NCBI GenBank assembly: GCA_016931035.1 | Contig: JAFGFN010000178.1 | Location: 1-35,365, forward strand | Length of the DNA: 35,365 nt | Direction: 5' to 3' | From: Candidatus Sumerlaeota bacterium | Lineage (GTDB): Bacteria; Sumerlaeota; Sumerlaeia; UBA8349 | In this document: piece after piece, positions 1 through 9,356 of the stretch | Position numbering within the stretch: position 1 is the stretch's first letter | Layout: every line of letters starts with the position of its first letter | The notes under the pieces: generated by a model | Told to the model about the DNA's origin: nothing | The model's input: the letters and a program-made list of their open reading frames with translations, nothing else | The model's database searches: none | Position numbers and translations under genes: made by a program

Positions 1-84
1 CAGTAAGCAGTAGACAGTAAGCAGTAGACAGTAGGCAGTAGACAGTAAGCAGTAGACAGTAAGCAGTAGACAGTAGGCAGTAGA
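1..84. repeat. Heptamer tandem array (CAGTARR)
   Basis: Twelve consecutive 7-bp units of the form CAGTAAG, CAGTAGA or CAGTAGG fill the first 84 bases. They pair into 14-mers arranged A-A-B-A-A-B, where B carries CAGTAGG, giving a 42-bp higher-order period. The array probably continues to the left of the window. A thirteenth unit (CAGAGAA) is degenerate. Purine-rich repeats (AAGGATGA-like) follow to about 150. No coding function is suggested. Degenerate copies in the opposite orientation occur near 27827-27993. Confidence 0.95.
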
Positions 85-196
85 CAGAGAAGACAAGGAT
101 GAAGGATGAGGGATCAAGGATGAAAGGGAGGGGGCGGAGGAACAGAGGATGGAGGCGAGAACCGAGAAGACCGGGAAGGAACGAGCGAGTCGGTGA

Positions 197-266
197 GTCC
201 ATCCCGTCCGTTCGGTCCACTGTGTCCTCGTCCGTCCACTTCGTCCCTATCCGTCCACCCCGTTCA
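197..266. repeat. Degenerate pyrimidine-rich CGTCC repeat
   Basis: The stretch is built from irregular repeats of GTCC, CCGTCC and GTCCAC separated by 5-8 bases. It lies directly before the ribosome binding site of the beta-helix gene. The reading frame is open through it, so a gene caller may place the start of that gene too far upstream, at 99. I see no convincing promoter here. Confidence 0.6.
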
Positions 267-278
267 CGGGAGGCGAGC

Positions 279-3200
279 ATGAAGACGCCATTCAATTCCA
301 ACGCCGCGTCGATTCGCACTCGGCGGCGAAGAATCCGGAGATGCCTGACGGGGATGACGCTGTGCCTCGTTCTCGTCTGCGGCGCCGCGGCGCGGGCACA
401 GACGCTGTATGTGGACCAAGGCGTGCCGTCGAGCGGCGACGGCGCGTCCTGGGCGCAAGCGAAGAAGACGATCGGCGAAGGGATCGCCGCCGCCTCGCCC
501 GGGACGGATATCCACGTCGCCCAGGGCGCCTATTTCGAATCCGTCGTGATGGCGGCCCAGGTGAACCTCTACGGCGGATACCCGACCGGAGGCGGCGCGC
601 GCGACGTCGATCTCTACGAAACCATCATCGACGCCTCGACCGCCCGCGGCGGCCTGCCCGCCTATCACGTGGTCACGATGGACTCGATCGTATCGACCGC
701 CCTGGACGGTTTCACCATCACAGGAGGCGTGGCGGACGGCGGCGTTGACGACGACGAGGGCGCGGGGATCCGCTGTTCGAACGTCGACGAGACCACTACC
801 GTCACCAATTGCACCATCACAGGGAACACGGCCGCCGTCCGCGGCGGAGGAATCTTCTGCTTGGATTCCTCGCCCCGTCTCACGAATTGCACGATCAGCG
901 CCAATTCGGGCGGCAATGGAGGCGGGATTTGGTGTGCCTTTTCGTGGCCCACCGTCGAGAACTGCACCATCAGCGCCAACTCGGCCGGCACCAACGGCGG
1001 CGGGCTTTGCTGCTTCCGAGCCTCGCCCGCAGTCACGGACTGCACGATTATCGGGAACTGGGGAGGCAGCGGCGGTGGCGTGCGTTGCTCGGCCAATTCC
1101 TCGCCCACTCTTTCGAATTGCACGATAAGCGACAATTCCGCGGTAGAGTCCGGCGGAGTCGCGTGCGAACTGTCTTCGCCCGTCATGTGGAACTGCGCGA
1201 TCAGCGGGAATTCGGCCGTCGTTGGCGGAGGCATTGCATGCATAGCCAACTCCTCGCCCTCGATCACGAACTGCACGATCAGCGCGAATTCGGCGGCCTC
1301 CAGCAGCAACGGTGGGGGGGTGGATTGCGTAGAGTCTTCGCCCGACATAACAAGTTGTACGATCGTGGGGAATTCGGCCGGGAACGGCGGCGGCGTGTCT
1401 TGCCGTGAAGTTTGCTCGCCCTCTATCGCGAACTGCACGATTACTGGGAATTCGGCCGACTACGGCGGTGGCGGGGTGGGATGCTACAGCCACTCCTCGC
1501 CTTCCATCACGAACTGCGCGATTGCCGGGAATTCGGTCTACGTAGACGGCGGCGGAGTGAATTGCACCTGGTCCTCGCCCGCCATTACGAACTGCACGAT
1601 CAGCGGGAATTCGGCCGGTTACGGCGGTGGGATCTGCTACAGCGACAACCCCACGTCTTCCGTACTTATCAACTGCACAATCAGCGACAATTGGGCGACC
1701 AACGGCGGAGGCGTGTTCTGCGACAGGGCCCAGCCGACGCTCGCGAATTGCGCGATCACGGGCAATTCGGCCCTTACTTTAGGAGGCGGGCTCTATGTCC
1801 TCACCTTTGCTCCGAGCGTTTCGAACTGCCTTTTCCAAGTTAACCAGAGTCATGACTACTACGGTTACTTCCCCGAAATGGGGGGGAATCAGTACTGGAC
1901 CGGGGCGGCGGTTATCAACTCGAACGCGCCCCTGGCGCATGACAATATCGACGGCGATCCGATGTTCGAGATGGATGGGCCGTTGGGAATCGGCGGGACG
2001 TGGACGGCGCCACCGGTGTGGGACCCCCTGACCACGAAGACGCTCCTGACGGACTCGGCGGCTTCGTTCACGCTGGGCGCGCTCGCGGGGCGCATGATCA
2101 ATGCCGACACGGGGCAATGTCTTCAGTCCTACATCACGTCGAACACGGCCACCCAAATCGAGGTCTGGGGCGACGCGACCAGCTTCGTCTCCTCGGGCGA
2201 CTCGTACAAGATCGTCGACTACCACATCCGCGAGGGCTCGGCGTGCATCGACCGCGGCACCGTCAACCCGCCCGGCGGACTCTCCGCGACCGACATGGAC
2301 GGCCGACAGCGGCGCGTCTTCAAGTCGGTCGACATCGGCGCGGACGAATACGATCCGCCGCCCCGCATCGTCGAGGCGGTGTACAACGACAAGGACGACG
2401 ACGGCGCCCTCGAAGAGGGCGAGTCGCTCACCCTGGTGATGAACCGCGCGGTCGTCGTCTCGACGCCGACGCTGAACGTGTCGAGTTTCTATCTCCCCGT
2501 CTCGGGCGACAGTCTGGGCGGGATGGGCTTCGGCGTCTCGCTCAATCCAAACAACTCGCGCCACATCAATCTCACCCTGGGTCAAGACGTTCAACTCACG
2601 ATCGCGGGCGAGTTCTCGACTGAGACGCTCGGACCTGGGAGTTCCTCGGGCATTGACCTTGCGACAGGTCTCGCCCCGGGGTCCATCCTAAGCCTGACGG
2701 GACTCGACGCCATTGATGGCGGCGTGCCCGGAGTCGACGATTGGGGCGAGGACCTGTTCTTCTCCTGCGTGGCGAGTTCCGCGACCCTCGGCGCGGGGGG
2801 CGGCTCGGTCCAGGTCGTCGTCACACCCGACGCCGCGTACACGGCACACCGGATGACGGTCCCCACTGGGGCGCTCGGAGGCGACGTGATCTTCACCCTC
2901 CGCCCGCCCGAAGAGAACGCGGGCGTCATCGGCGCGGTGCAGATCGAGAGTTCGCTGACTACGGAAACCTCCTTCTCGCAACCCGTGACGCTCACCCTCG
3001 AGTATCGCGACAGCGATGTGGATCGGGAGATGGGAGAGGTCGAGGCGAGTATGAAGGTCCAGCAGATCGTCGAGATCTCCCCCGGGGTTTTCGATTGGCG
3101 GCCGCTCGACGGCGAGCACGAGGTGGACCTCGGTCAAAGGACGGTCTCGATCGAGATCTACGAACTCGATCCGTACGGTCCGAGTCCGGCTCCAGCGCCC

Positions 3201-3905
3201 TCTCCCGAGTGGAATCCGTTCCACCCCGCGCCGTGGAACGGCGGACCGCCGATCGTGATGGCCGTTCTGCCCGGTTCGACCATCGAGCCCTCGACGCTCA
3301 ACATCAAGTCGTCGGGCTCGGGCGGCTCTCCGGTTTCGCTCAAGATCCGGCTGAGCCCTCGAAACGGGACCTCTCCCGCCCTCGCGCCCGGAGACGACGG
3401 CGACTACGTGCTTCACCGAATCGAGTTCCCCGGCTACGTCGAGACCGCGACGACGGACACCGAGCGGATCGCCGTGACCGTGTCGCCTGTCAGCCTGGCG
3501 CAGCGGTATTCGGAAGGCGGATGTTCGTTTCCGAGCCAAAGCAGCGCGATCTTCACGGTCACGACGCGCGACGCTTTCGATAGTCCGGTCGCGTTCACCG
3601 ATCCCGTGAACGTTCAGGTTCAGTACATGGACGGAACGGTCAACGCCTACAACGACCTCTGGGATTTCGCGGGGGCCGAGGCGACGAAGGCCCGCATGCG
3701 GGTCGTCCATGACAAGATCGACGGGACCGGTGTGAACTTTGGATTCTGCGGCGCGAGCCACACGTTCGATACCGGCGCCGGGACGGTCGAGGCCTGGAGC
3801 GTGACGAACCTGACCGGCGCGTCGGGCGTCGGGGTCTGGGGCGCCGTCGCGATCCCGTACAATCCTGATGAATTGGACGCGAAGGACTGGTTTCTGTACG
3901 AATGA
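279..3905 (+). CDS. Secreted right-handed parallel beta-helix repeat protein
   Basis: This predicted exported protein has 1208 residues. The ATG at 279 has a GGGAGG Shine-Dalgarno sequence, and the N-terminus that follows looks like a signal peptide: a basic RRRRIRR stretch, a hydrophobic core, and an ARA-Q cleavage site near residues 39-42. The frame is open back to 99, but that part is repeat-derived. Residues 43-120 resemble the YVD..GDG.SWA.A...I opening of DUF1565-type beta-helix proteins. From residue 177 to about 515 there are 13 successive coils of 25-28 residues with consensus NCTI-x-x-NSA-x-GGGV-x-C-x-SSP. A DIGADEY motif closes the helix domain. The remaining roughly 500 residues look like beta-sandwich modules, with no recognisable sorting tag. 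The family binds or modifies polysaccharide or acts as surface passenger, but the ligand here is unknown. The cysteine-rich coils are notable. Confidence 0.88.
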   Translation: MKTPFNSNAASIRTRRRRIRRCLTGMTLCLVLVCGAAARAQTLYVDQGVPSSGDGASWAQAKKTIGEGIAAASPGTDIHVAQGAYFESVVMAAQVNLYGGYPTGGGARDVDLYETIIDASTARGGLPAYHVVTMDSIVSTALDGFTITGGVADGGVDDDEGAGIRCSNVDETTTVTNCTITGNTAAVRGGGIFCLDSSPRLTNCTISANSGGNGGGIWCAFSWPTVENCTISANSAGTNGGGLCCFRASPAVTDCTIIGNWGGSGGGVRCSANSSPTLSNCTISDNSAVESGGVACELSSPVMWNCAISGNSAVVGGGIACIANSSPSITNCTISANSAASSSNGGGVDCVESSPDITSCTIVGNSAGNGGGVSCREVCSPSIANCTITGNSADYGGGGVGCYSHSSPSITNCAIAGNSVYVDGGGVNCTWSSPAITNCTISGNSAGYGGGICYSDNPTSSVLINCTISDNWATNGGGVFCDRAQPTLANCAITGNSALTLGGGLYVLTFAPSVSNCLFQVNQSHDYYGYFPEMGGNQYWTGAAVINSNAPLAHDNIDGDPMFEMDGPLGIGGTWTAPPVWDPLTTKTLLTDSAASFTLGALAGRMINADTGQCLQSYITSNTATQIEVWGDATSFVSSGDSYKIVDYHIREGSACIDRGTVNPPGGLSATDMDGRQRRVFKSVDIGADEYDPPPRIVEAVYNDKDDDGALEEGESLTLVMNRAVVVSTPTLNVSSFYLPVSGDSLGGMGFGVSLNPNNSRHINLTLGQDVQLTIAGEFSTETLGPGSSSGIDLATGLAPGSILSLTGLDAIDGGVPGVDDWGEDLFFSCVASSATLGAGGGSVQVVVTPDAAYTAHRMTVPTGALGGDVIFTLRPPEENAGVIGAVQIESSLTTETSFSQPVTLTLEYRDSDVDREMGEVEASMKVQQIVEISPGVFDWRPLDGEHEVDLGQRTVSIEIYELDPYGPSPAPAPSPEWNPFHPAPWNGGPPIVMAVLPGSTIEPSTLNIKSSGSGGSPVSLKIRLSPRNGTSPALAPGDDGDYVLHRIEFPGYVETATTDTERIAVTVSPVSLAQRYSEGGCSFPSQSSAIFTVTTRDAFDSPVAFTDPVNVQVQYMDGTVNAYNDLWDFAGAEATKARMRVVHDKIDGTGVNFGFCGASHTFDTGAGTVEAWSVTNLTGASGVGVWGAVAIPYNPDELDAKDWFLYE

Positions 3906-4009
3906 GGCTTTTGGCATTAGGCCGGATGTTTCAGAAAGACAGGGGAATTTCGCTGGTCTCGCCGGCGGCATCGACACTGGTGTGACAAGCGTTGCGAGGA
4001 CGTGATTCT

Positions 4010-7000
4010 ATGCGCGGTCCCAAACGAGAAATGCGGGAGTGCCCCTGGTGCGGCGAGGAAATCCGCGCGCAGGCGGTCATCTGCCGATTCTGCAAGAACG
4101 ACGTGACGCCGCGCGGCATCGAAGCCGCCAAGCGTTTCGTCGAGGACAAGGAGCCGGGCGAAGCCGCCCGCCTCGCTCGGACGACGGGACCGGCCACCGT
4201 CCCGATGGGCGCGCCGATGCCTCAGACGCTTCTGGACCGGATCCTGGCGGTCGGCGAGGAGATCGACGAGGGCGAGCGCCGCCCGATCGCCGTGCTCTTT
4301 TCCGACCTGTGCGCGTTCACGACGCTGACGGACGAGATCGGCCCGGAGCGGATGAACGATCTGCTGGATCGGGTTTATGCCGAGGTGCAGGCGATCGTCT
4401 CGTATTACGGCGGCATCGTCGAGAAGTTCATGGGCGACGCCGTGATGGCGATCTTCGGCGCCGTGCAGGCGCACGGCGACGACACGGAACGGGCCATTCG
4501 CGCCGCCCTCGACATTCGCGAGGCGATCCGGCGGATCGGCTCGGAGGAAAACATGGCGCTCGACGCCCACGCGGGCGTCGCGTTCGGCGAAGTGGCGTTC
4601 ACGATCCGCGGTCACCACGGAAGGATCGACTATCGCAGCATCGGCGACGCCGTGAATCTCGCCTCGCGTCTCCAGCACGAGGCGGGCGACGGCGAGACCG
4701 TGGTGGATGAGCGAACGTATCGCCAGACGCGCACGATTTTCGATTGGAAGAAGCTCCCGCCTCTGGAGATCAAGGGGAAGGCGAAGCCCGTCGTCGCCTA
4801 CCGAGTCGTGGGGATCCGCACGCGGTTCTCGCACGCCCGTCTGGGCGATCGGATCGCCTTGGCGCCGATGGTCGGGCGACAGGCGGAGCTCGATATACTG
4901 AATCTCACGGCGCGCCGCGTGGCGAAGGGTCAAGGCCGGGTCGTCCTGATCGAGGGCGAAGCGGGAGTCGGCAAGTCGCGTCTGATCTACGAATTCGAAA
5001 AGGGCTTGCCCCCGGGCAAGTGGCATTGTTTCACGGGACGGTGTCTCTCGTACGGCGAGAACACGCCGTTCTTCCCCTTTTTGGAGCTCCTCCGGTCCAT
5101 TTTGTTGCCGCCCGGAGCCGAGGAGGAGAGGATTCGTCTCGATCGCCTCTCGCAACGAGTCGAGGAGATATTCCGGCCCGCCGTCGAGCGCGCACGTTCG
5201 ACGGCCAGCCGCAAGGAGGTTCTCCGACGCCGGGATCTGGCGACGCTGTCGTTGCGCACGCTGTTCTCCATCGAGCCTCAAGGCAATGCGCTCCTGGCTC
5301 TTTCTCCGAGCGAGCGGCGAAAGGCCGTGTTCTGGTCGATTGCCGACTTGCTCAAGCGTTTGGCCGAGGAACGACCGACGACCGTCGTCCTCGAGGACTT
5401 CCAGTGGAGCGACGACGATTCGCGCGACCTGCTCGCGTTTCTCATCGAACAGATGGAGACGAGTCCCGTTCTGGTTGTCGTGGTGGCGCGCCCGCATCCT
5501 TCCCCCGCCGAGGTTCCCGTCAAGAAGGACGTCGTGCGGATCTCTCTCAAGGAACTTTCGGAGGAGAACGGGAAGATCCTGCTCCACGAGATTCTGGGGA
5601 TCGAACGCATCCCGTCCTCGCTGCGCGATCCGATCCTTGGGCGAACCGACGGAAATCCGTTCTACATGGAAGAAATCGTCCTCGATCTCGAGGATCAAGG
5701 GGTTCTCGAACGGCACGGAACGGCCTACCGACTGTTGCGGCCGGTCGACGCCGTCGAGATTCCCGACACGGTCGAGGGGGTGGTTCTCGCGCGGATCGAT
5801 CGACTGGAACGCAAGGTGAAATCGGTTCTCCAGTGCGCGTCGGTCATCGGGCAGGAGTTTCAACACCAGATTCTGCGCCAGGTGACGGAGGTCGGCCGGC
5901 GGCTTCGCGAGCATCTGGAATCGCTCATCAAGGGCGACTACATTCTCCGCCAGACCCTGATCCCGGAGATGGTCTATATCTTCCGCCATATCGTGTTGCG
6001 CGACGTGGCATACGGGACGATGCTCGAGAAGCGCCGACGCGAGTACCACGCTCGCGTGGCCGAAGCCATCGAGATTCTCTTTCCCGACAACCTGGACGAA
6101 TACGTCGAACTCCTGGCCCACCACGCCGAACGCGGCGAGTCGATGGACAAGGCGATTCGGTATCTCGAACGCGCCGCCGCCAAGAGCGAATCTCTGTATT
6201 CCAACCGCGCCGCAGCCGATTTCTGGGAACGCATGTTGGGATGTCTCGACCGGGCGGAGCAAGAAACGGGTCTTCCCGAGTCGTCTCGCGAGGAATTTTC
6301 GCGCCGGCGTCTCGCCGCCCTTCTGCGCGTGGGCGAACTCTGCCGCAAGATCGGGCGGGCGGCGCGCGGGATTTCCGCCTACGAGGCGGCACAGTCGCAG
6401 GCGGCGGCGCTGGCCGATGCGCGTCTCCAGAGCCAAGCCCTGCAGGGGTTGGCCGAGGCGCACCGCTACGCCGGCGACATGGATCGCGCCATCGAGGCGC
6501 TCGAGCAGGCGGACGCGAGCGCCCGCCAAAGCGGCGACGACGCGCAGGTCGCCTCGTGCCACAACATGCGCAGCCATTTCGAGCGGGTGCGCGGCAACTT
6601 CGCCGAGGCGGGACGCTATGCCGAGAAGGTGTTGGAATACGCCCAGGGGGCGGGAAACCGCGTTCTGCAGTTCCAGGCGCTCAACCATCTGGGCGTCGCC
6701 CGCATGTACGACGGTCGACTCGACGACTCCGAGGCGCATTTCGACCAGGCTCGCGAGCTGGCCGACGAACTGGCGCGCAAATCGGAATGGGTCCAGATCG
6801 AGATCAATCGCGGCATCGTCAGCATGAAGCGGGGCGACTCAGCGGAGGCCCGAAGAAGGTACTCGCGGGCCGTTTCCGAAGCGAAGAAGATCGAGTTCGA
6901 ACGGGGTGGGCAGCTGGCGCTGCTCGGCTTGGGCGATCTGTTCCTCAAGACGGGGGACTTCAAACGCGCCGTCGACGCCTCGCGCCAACTTCTCAAGCGG

Positions 7001-7555
7001 TCCGAGAAGGCCCGGTTCAGCGACATCCTCGCCGTCGCCCAGGGCAACCTGGCTCGGGCGTTGATCGCGCAAGGCGAATTCGAACCCGCGCGGAAAGCGC
7101 TGGGCGAGTCGGAAAAGATCGCCCGCGCCGACGGAAACTACGTCGGTTTGATCGACGCCCTGTCGGTTCGGGTCGAATACCTTCTGGCGCGGGGCGACAA
7201 ACGCCGCGCTCTCGACCAAGCGCGCGACGTCCTCGAACAGGTGACTCGGCGCGAAGAGACCGAACACTTATCCGGCGCGCAACTCCTGATGGCGCGCGCC
7301 CAGTTGGAGAACGGTCGCGTGGACGAAGCTCTGGAATCGGCCCGCGCGGCCGAAGAATCGGCGATCCGCGGCGAGGCCACAAGAGACCGAGCCTGGGCGC
7401 TGTGGTGCGTCGGGGTGTGCCGGCGGCGGCGCAAGGAGCCGGGACCGGCGCGGGAGTGCCTGGCGCGGGCCCTGGATCTGGGGCGTCGAGTGGGCGACAA
7501 GGAACTCGAGAGGGCCGTGCGAGTCGCCTCCCGAGGGATGGGGCGAGATTCGTGA
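4010..7555 (+). CDS. Zinc-ribbon / class III adenylate cyclase / AAA ATPase / TPR signalling protein
   Basis: This cytoplasmic multidomain protein has 1181 residues. The ATG at 4010 is preceded by GCGAGGA at suitable spacing; a TTG at 3992 is possible but less likely. A zinc ribbon has Cys at 11, 14, 25 and 28. A class III nucleotide cyclase domain spans about 90-265. It keeps metal-binding Asp99 and Asp143, substrate Lys139 (EKFMGD), and the N216/R220 transition-state pair in GDAVNLASR. The position that is usually Thr in DYTVIG-type cyclases appears as Arg209 (DYRSIG). An AAA_16/NACHT-like ATPase follows with Walker A GEAGVGKS (316-323) and Walker B VVLEDFQW. The last 450 or so residues are TPR-like helical repeats. 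Such fusions are thought to be sensors or transcription-linked signal integrators. The real effector and product (cAMP or none) cannot be read from the sequence. A hairpin follows the stop. Confidence 0.9.
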   Translation: MRGPKREMRECPWCGEEIRAQAVICRFCKNDVTPRGIEAAKRFVEDKEPGEAARLARTTGPATVPMGAPMPQTLLDRILAVGEEIDEGERRPIAVLFSDLCAFTTLTDEIGPERMNDLLDRVYAEVQAIVSYYGGIVEKFMGDAVMAIFGAVQAHGDDTERAIRAALDIREAIRRIGSEENMALDAHAGVAFGEVAFTIRGHHGRIDYRSIGDAVNLASRLQHEAGDGETVVDERTYRQTRTIFDWKKLPPLEIKGKAKPVVAYRVVGIRTRFSHARLGDRIALAPMVGRQAELDILNLTARRVAKGQGRVVLIEGEAGVGKSRLIYEFEKGLPPGKWHCFTGRCLSYGENTPFFPFLELLRSILLPPGAEEERIRLDRLSQRVEEIFRPAVERARSTASRKEVLRRRDLATLSLRTLFSIEPQGNALLALSPSERRKAVFWSIADLLKRLAEERPTTVVLEDFQWSDDDSRDLLAFLIEQMETSPVLVVVVARPHPSPAEVPVKKDVVRISLKELSEENGKILLHEILGIERIPSSLRDPILGRTDGNPFYMEEIVLDLEDQGVLERHGTAYRLLRPVDAVEIPDTVEGVVLARIDRLERKVKSVLQCASVIGQEFQHQILRQVTEVGRRLREHLESLIKGDYILRQTLIPEMVYIFRHIVLRDVAYGTMLEKRRREYHARVAEAIEILFPDNLDEYVELLAHHAERGESMDKAIRYLERAAAKSESLYSNRAAADFWERMLGCLDRAEQETGLPESSREEFSRRRLAALLRVGELCRKIGRAARGISAYEAAQSQAAALADARLQSQALQGLAEAHRYAGDMDRAIEALEQADASARQSGDDAQVASCHNMRSHFERVRGNFAEAGRYAEKVLEYAQGAGNRVLQFQALNHLGVARMYDGRLDDSEAHFDQARELADELARKSEWVQIEINRGIVSMKRGDSAEARRRYSRAVSEAKKIEFERGGQLALLGLGDLFLKTGDFKRAVDASRQLLKRSEKARFSDILAVAQGNLARALIAQGEFEPARKALGESEKIARADGNYVGLIDALSVRVEYLLARGDKRRALDQARDVLEQVTRREETEHLSGAQLLMARAQLENGRVDEALESARAAEESAIRGEATRDRAWALWCVGVCRRRRKEPGPARECLARALDLGRRVGDKELERAVRVASRGMGRDS

Positions 7556-7575
7556 CCGGCCCCGAGTCTCAAAGG

Positions 7576-7609
7576 CAACGCCCCGGACGCGCGAGGCGCC
7601 GGGGCGTTG
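7576..7609 (+). terminator. GC-rich hairpin after the cyclase gene
   Basis: A perfect 11-bp stem (CAACGCCCCGG with its complement) and a 12-nt loop begin 20 nt after the stop codon at 7555. The bases after the stem are only moderately T-rich (TATGTCTTT), so this is a plausible but not textbook intrinsic terminator. Confidence 0.6.
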
Positions 7610-7953
7610 TATGTCTTTGGGAACGAGGGTCCGCGACAATGCGTCACGGTAGATGTGTGTGAGTGCTTCGCGACTCTCAGTTTCCCTTTGTCTATTTCAT
7701 CGGCAGCGGGGCGCGAAAACTTGAGGTCCGACTTCGAGAAAGTGTCGATTTCGACTGGAATCCGAGAGGACTCCCGCCGCCTGCCCCGCGCAAAAGTCAA
7801 GCCCAAAACCGATCGAGATCGAGCGCGAAAGAAAGCCGCGAAAAAAACGGTTGAACTCCCTTCGCGTTTTTCCCATGCTGCATGAACCACGTTCTGACGC
7901 GTCGTTCCCCGAGCGAGCGAGTGTTGGCGCTGAGATCTTAGGACCCACGGTGG
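7610..7953. other. Intergenic region before the DUF1015 gene
   Basis: These 344 bases hold no convincing gene. A 92-codon open frame (7607-7885) has a low-complexity basic tail and no family resemblance. The region is less GC-rich than its surroundings. A TTGAAC hexamer near 7850 could be a -35 element, but no good -10 follows at the right spacing, so I do not call a promoter. Confidence 0.5.
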
Positions 7954-9324
7954 ATGCAAACAGGTATGGCACGCGTATTACCCTTTGTCGGAACCCGCTA
8001 CAATCCCAAGGCGGTGGAGAACCTCGCATCGGTCATGGCCCCGCCCTACGATGTGATTTCCCCCGAAATGCAGGAGGCGCTCCACGAACGCGACCCCCAC
8101 AACATCGTTCGTTTGATTCTGGGCAAAGAACTCGCCGACGACGACGAATACAACAACAAGTACCAGCGCGCCGCCTCCATTCTCAAGGAATGGAAAAGCA
8201 GCGGCGCCCTGATCGACGACCCGTGCAAGAACTTCTACATCTACCAACAGGAGTTCCGCACCCCCGATGGGAAGACGCGCGTTCGAACGGGTGTTCTGGC
8301 CGCGCTGAAAGTCGACCGACACGACAAGGGGCGCATCCACGGCCATGAGCATACCTTCGAAGGCCCCAAGGCCGACCGCCTCAAGCTCTTGCGGTCGACG
8401 CGGTGCAATCTCAGCCCTATCTTCTGCCTCTTTTCCGATCCCGCGCGCGAGATCGACGCGTTGCTCAAGACCGCAACCGAGAAGGAGCCCCCGCGGATCG
8501 AGTTTACGGACGGCGACAAGATCGTCCATCGCCTCTGGCTCCTTTCCAACGGAGCGAAAGTCAAGAATCTGTCCGATCTGTTCCAGAACAAGGATTTCGT
8601 GATAGCGGACGGCCATCATCGCTACGAAACGGCGGTTCAGTACTGCGAAGAGACGCTTCGGCGCGAGGGCAACAAGACGCGCGAGAAATGCCCGCCCTAC
8701 ACCTACACGCTGGCCTTCCTGACCGACTGCGAATCCGACGACTTGGTCATTCTCCCCACCCACCGCGTTCTCTCCGCCGAGCTCGGCGAGGGAGTGGATC
8801 ACGCCGAGGTGCTCGAGGACTTGGAAGCGTTCTTCGACGTCGAACCGCTGCGCGTGAACATGAAGAAGACGCGGAGCGAGGCCCCCGCTCTCGTCGCGAA
8901 GCTCGAAGAAGCCGGGCGAACGTCGTCGGCTTTTGCGATGGTTCTTCCGGACGGGAAGGGATATCTCCTGCGACTGAAACAGGGCGCGGCGATCGCCGAC
9001 GAAATGCGACCGGGAATCCCCGCGCCGATCGCCCTTCTCGACGTCTCCATCTTGCACGAGTACGTCATCTCGGGCGTCTGGATCGGCAACCCCGAGATCG
9101 AACTGGACGACACGGACATCTATTACGTCAAGGACGCGTGCGAGGCGCTCGATATGCTCAAGGCGCCGCAACGCGCCTGCGCCGTGTTCCTCATGAATCC
9201 GCCCCGCATGGAGCAAGTGCGCGAAATCGCCACCCAGAATCTGCGCATGCCTCACAAGACCACCTACTTCTACCCGAAACTGATCACCGGCATGGTCCTG
9301 CGCGATCATACCGTCGCCTGGTAA
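7954..9324 (+). CDS. DUF1015 family protein
   Basis: This 456-residue protein belongs to the uncharacterised DUF1015 family (Pfam PF06245), which usually has 400-450 residues, so it looks complete. Family hallmarks are visible: an N-terminal PF-x-G-x-RYNP segment, MAPPYDVIS at 28-36, a central GHEHTF segment in RIHGHEHTFEGPKADR, and the signature DGHHRYETA at 219-227. The DGHHR core recalls the DGHHR-type motif of ParB/sulfiredoxin-fold nucleotide-binding proteins; that comparison is only suggestive. The start is either 7954 (AGGA 10 nt upstream) or 7966, the latter giving the more typical MARVLPF N-terminus. No membrane segment or signal peptide is seen. The gene stands alone between two intergenic repeat-bearing regions, so context does not reveal its substrate. 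Confidence 0.9.
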   Translation: MQTGMARVLPFVGTRYNPKAVENLASVMAPPYDVISPEMQEALHERDPHNIVRLILGKELADDDEYNNKYQRAASILKEWKSSGALIDDPCKNFYIYQQEFRTPDGKTRVRTGVLAALKVDRHDKGRIHGHEHTFEGPKADRLKLLRSTRCNLSPIFCLFSDPAREIDALLKTATEKEPPRIEFTDGDKIVHRLWLLSNGAKVKNLSDLFQNKDFVIADGHHRYETAVQYCEETLRREGNKTREKCPPYTYTLAFLTDCESDDLVILPTHRVLSAELGEGVDHAEVLEDLEAFFDVEPLRVNMKKTRSEAPALVAKLEEAGRTSSAFAMVLPDGKGYLLRLKQGAAIADEMRPGIPAPIALLDVSILHEYVISGVWIGNPEIELDDTDIYYVKDACEALDMLKAPQRACAVFLMNPPRMEQVREIATQNLRMPHKTTYFYPKLITGMVLRDHTVAW

Positions 9325-9356
9325 CCGCCCAACGGGCGCAACTCGCCGTCTTGAAA

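Noticed and set aside
1..84. CRISPR-like array at the left end
   Set aside because: Units are 7 bp with no spacers, so this is a simple tandem repeat.
3917..6739. A 940-codon open frame on the minus strand opposite the cyclase gene
   Set aside because: GC-rich codons with G or C in third positions leave the antisense frame open. It has no family motifs and the plus strand has clear domains.
4744..7662. A 972-codon plus-strand frame inside the cyclase gene
   Set aside because: It is a shifted-frame shadow rich in Arg, Gly and Pro with no domain, fully inside a convincing gene.
7607..7885. A 92-codon frame between the cyclase and DUF1015 genes
   Set aside because: It starts inside the terminator hairpin, has no Shine-Dalgarno and a basic low-complexity end.
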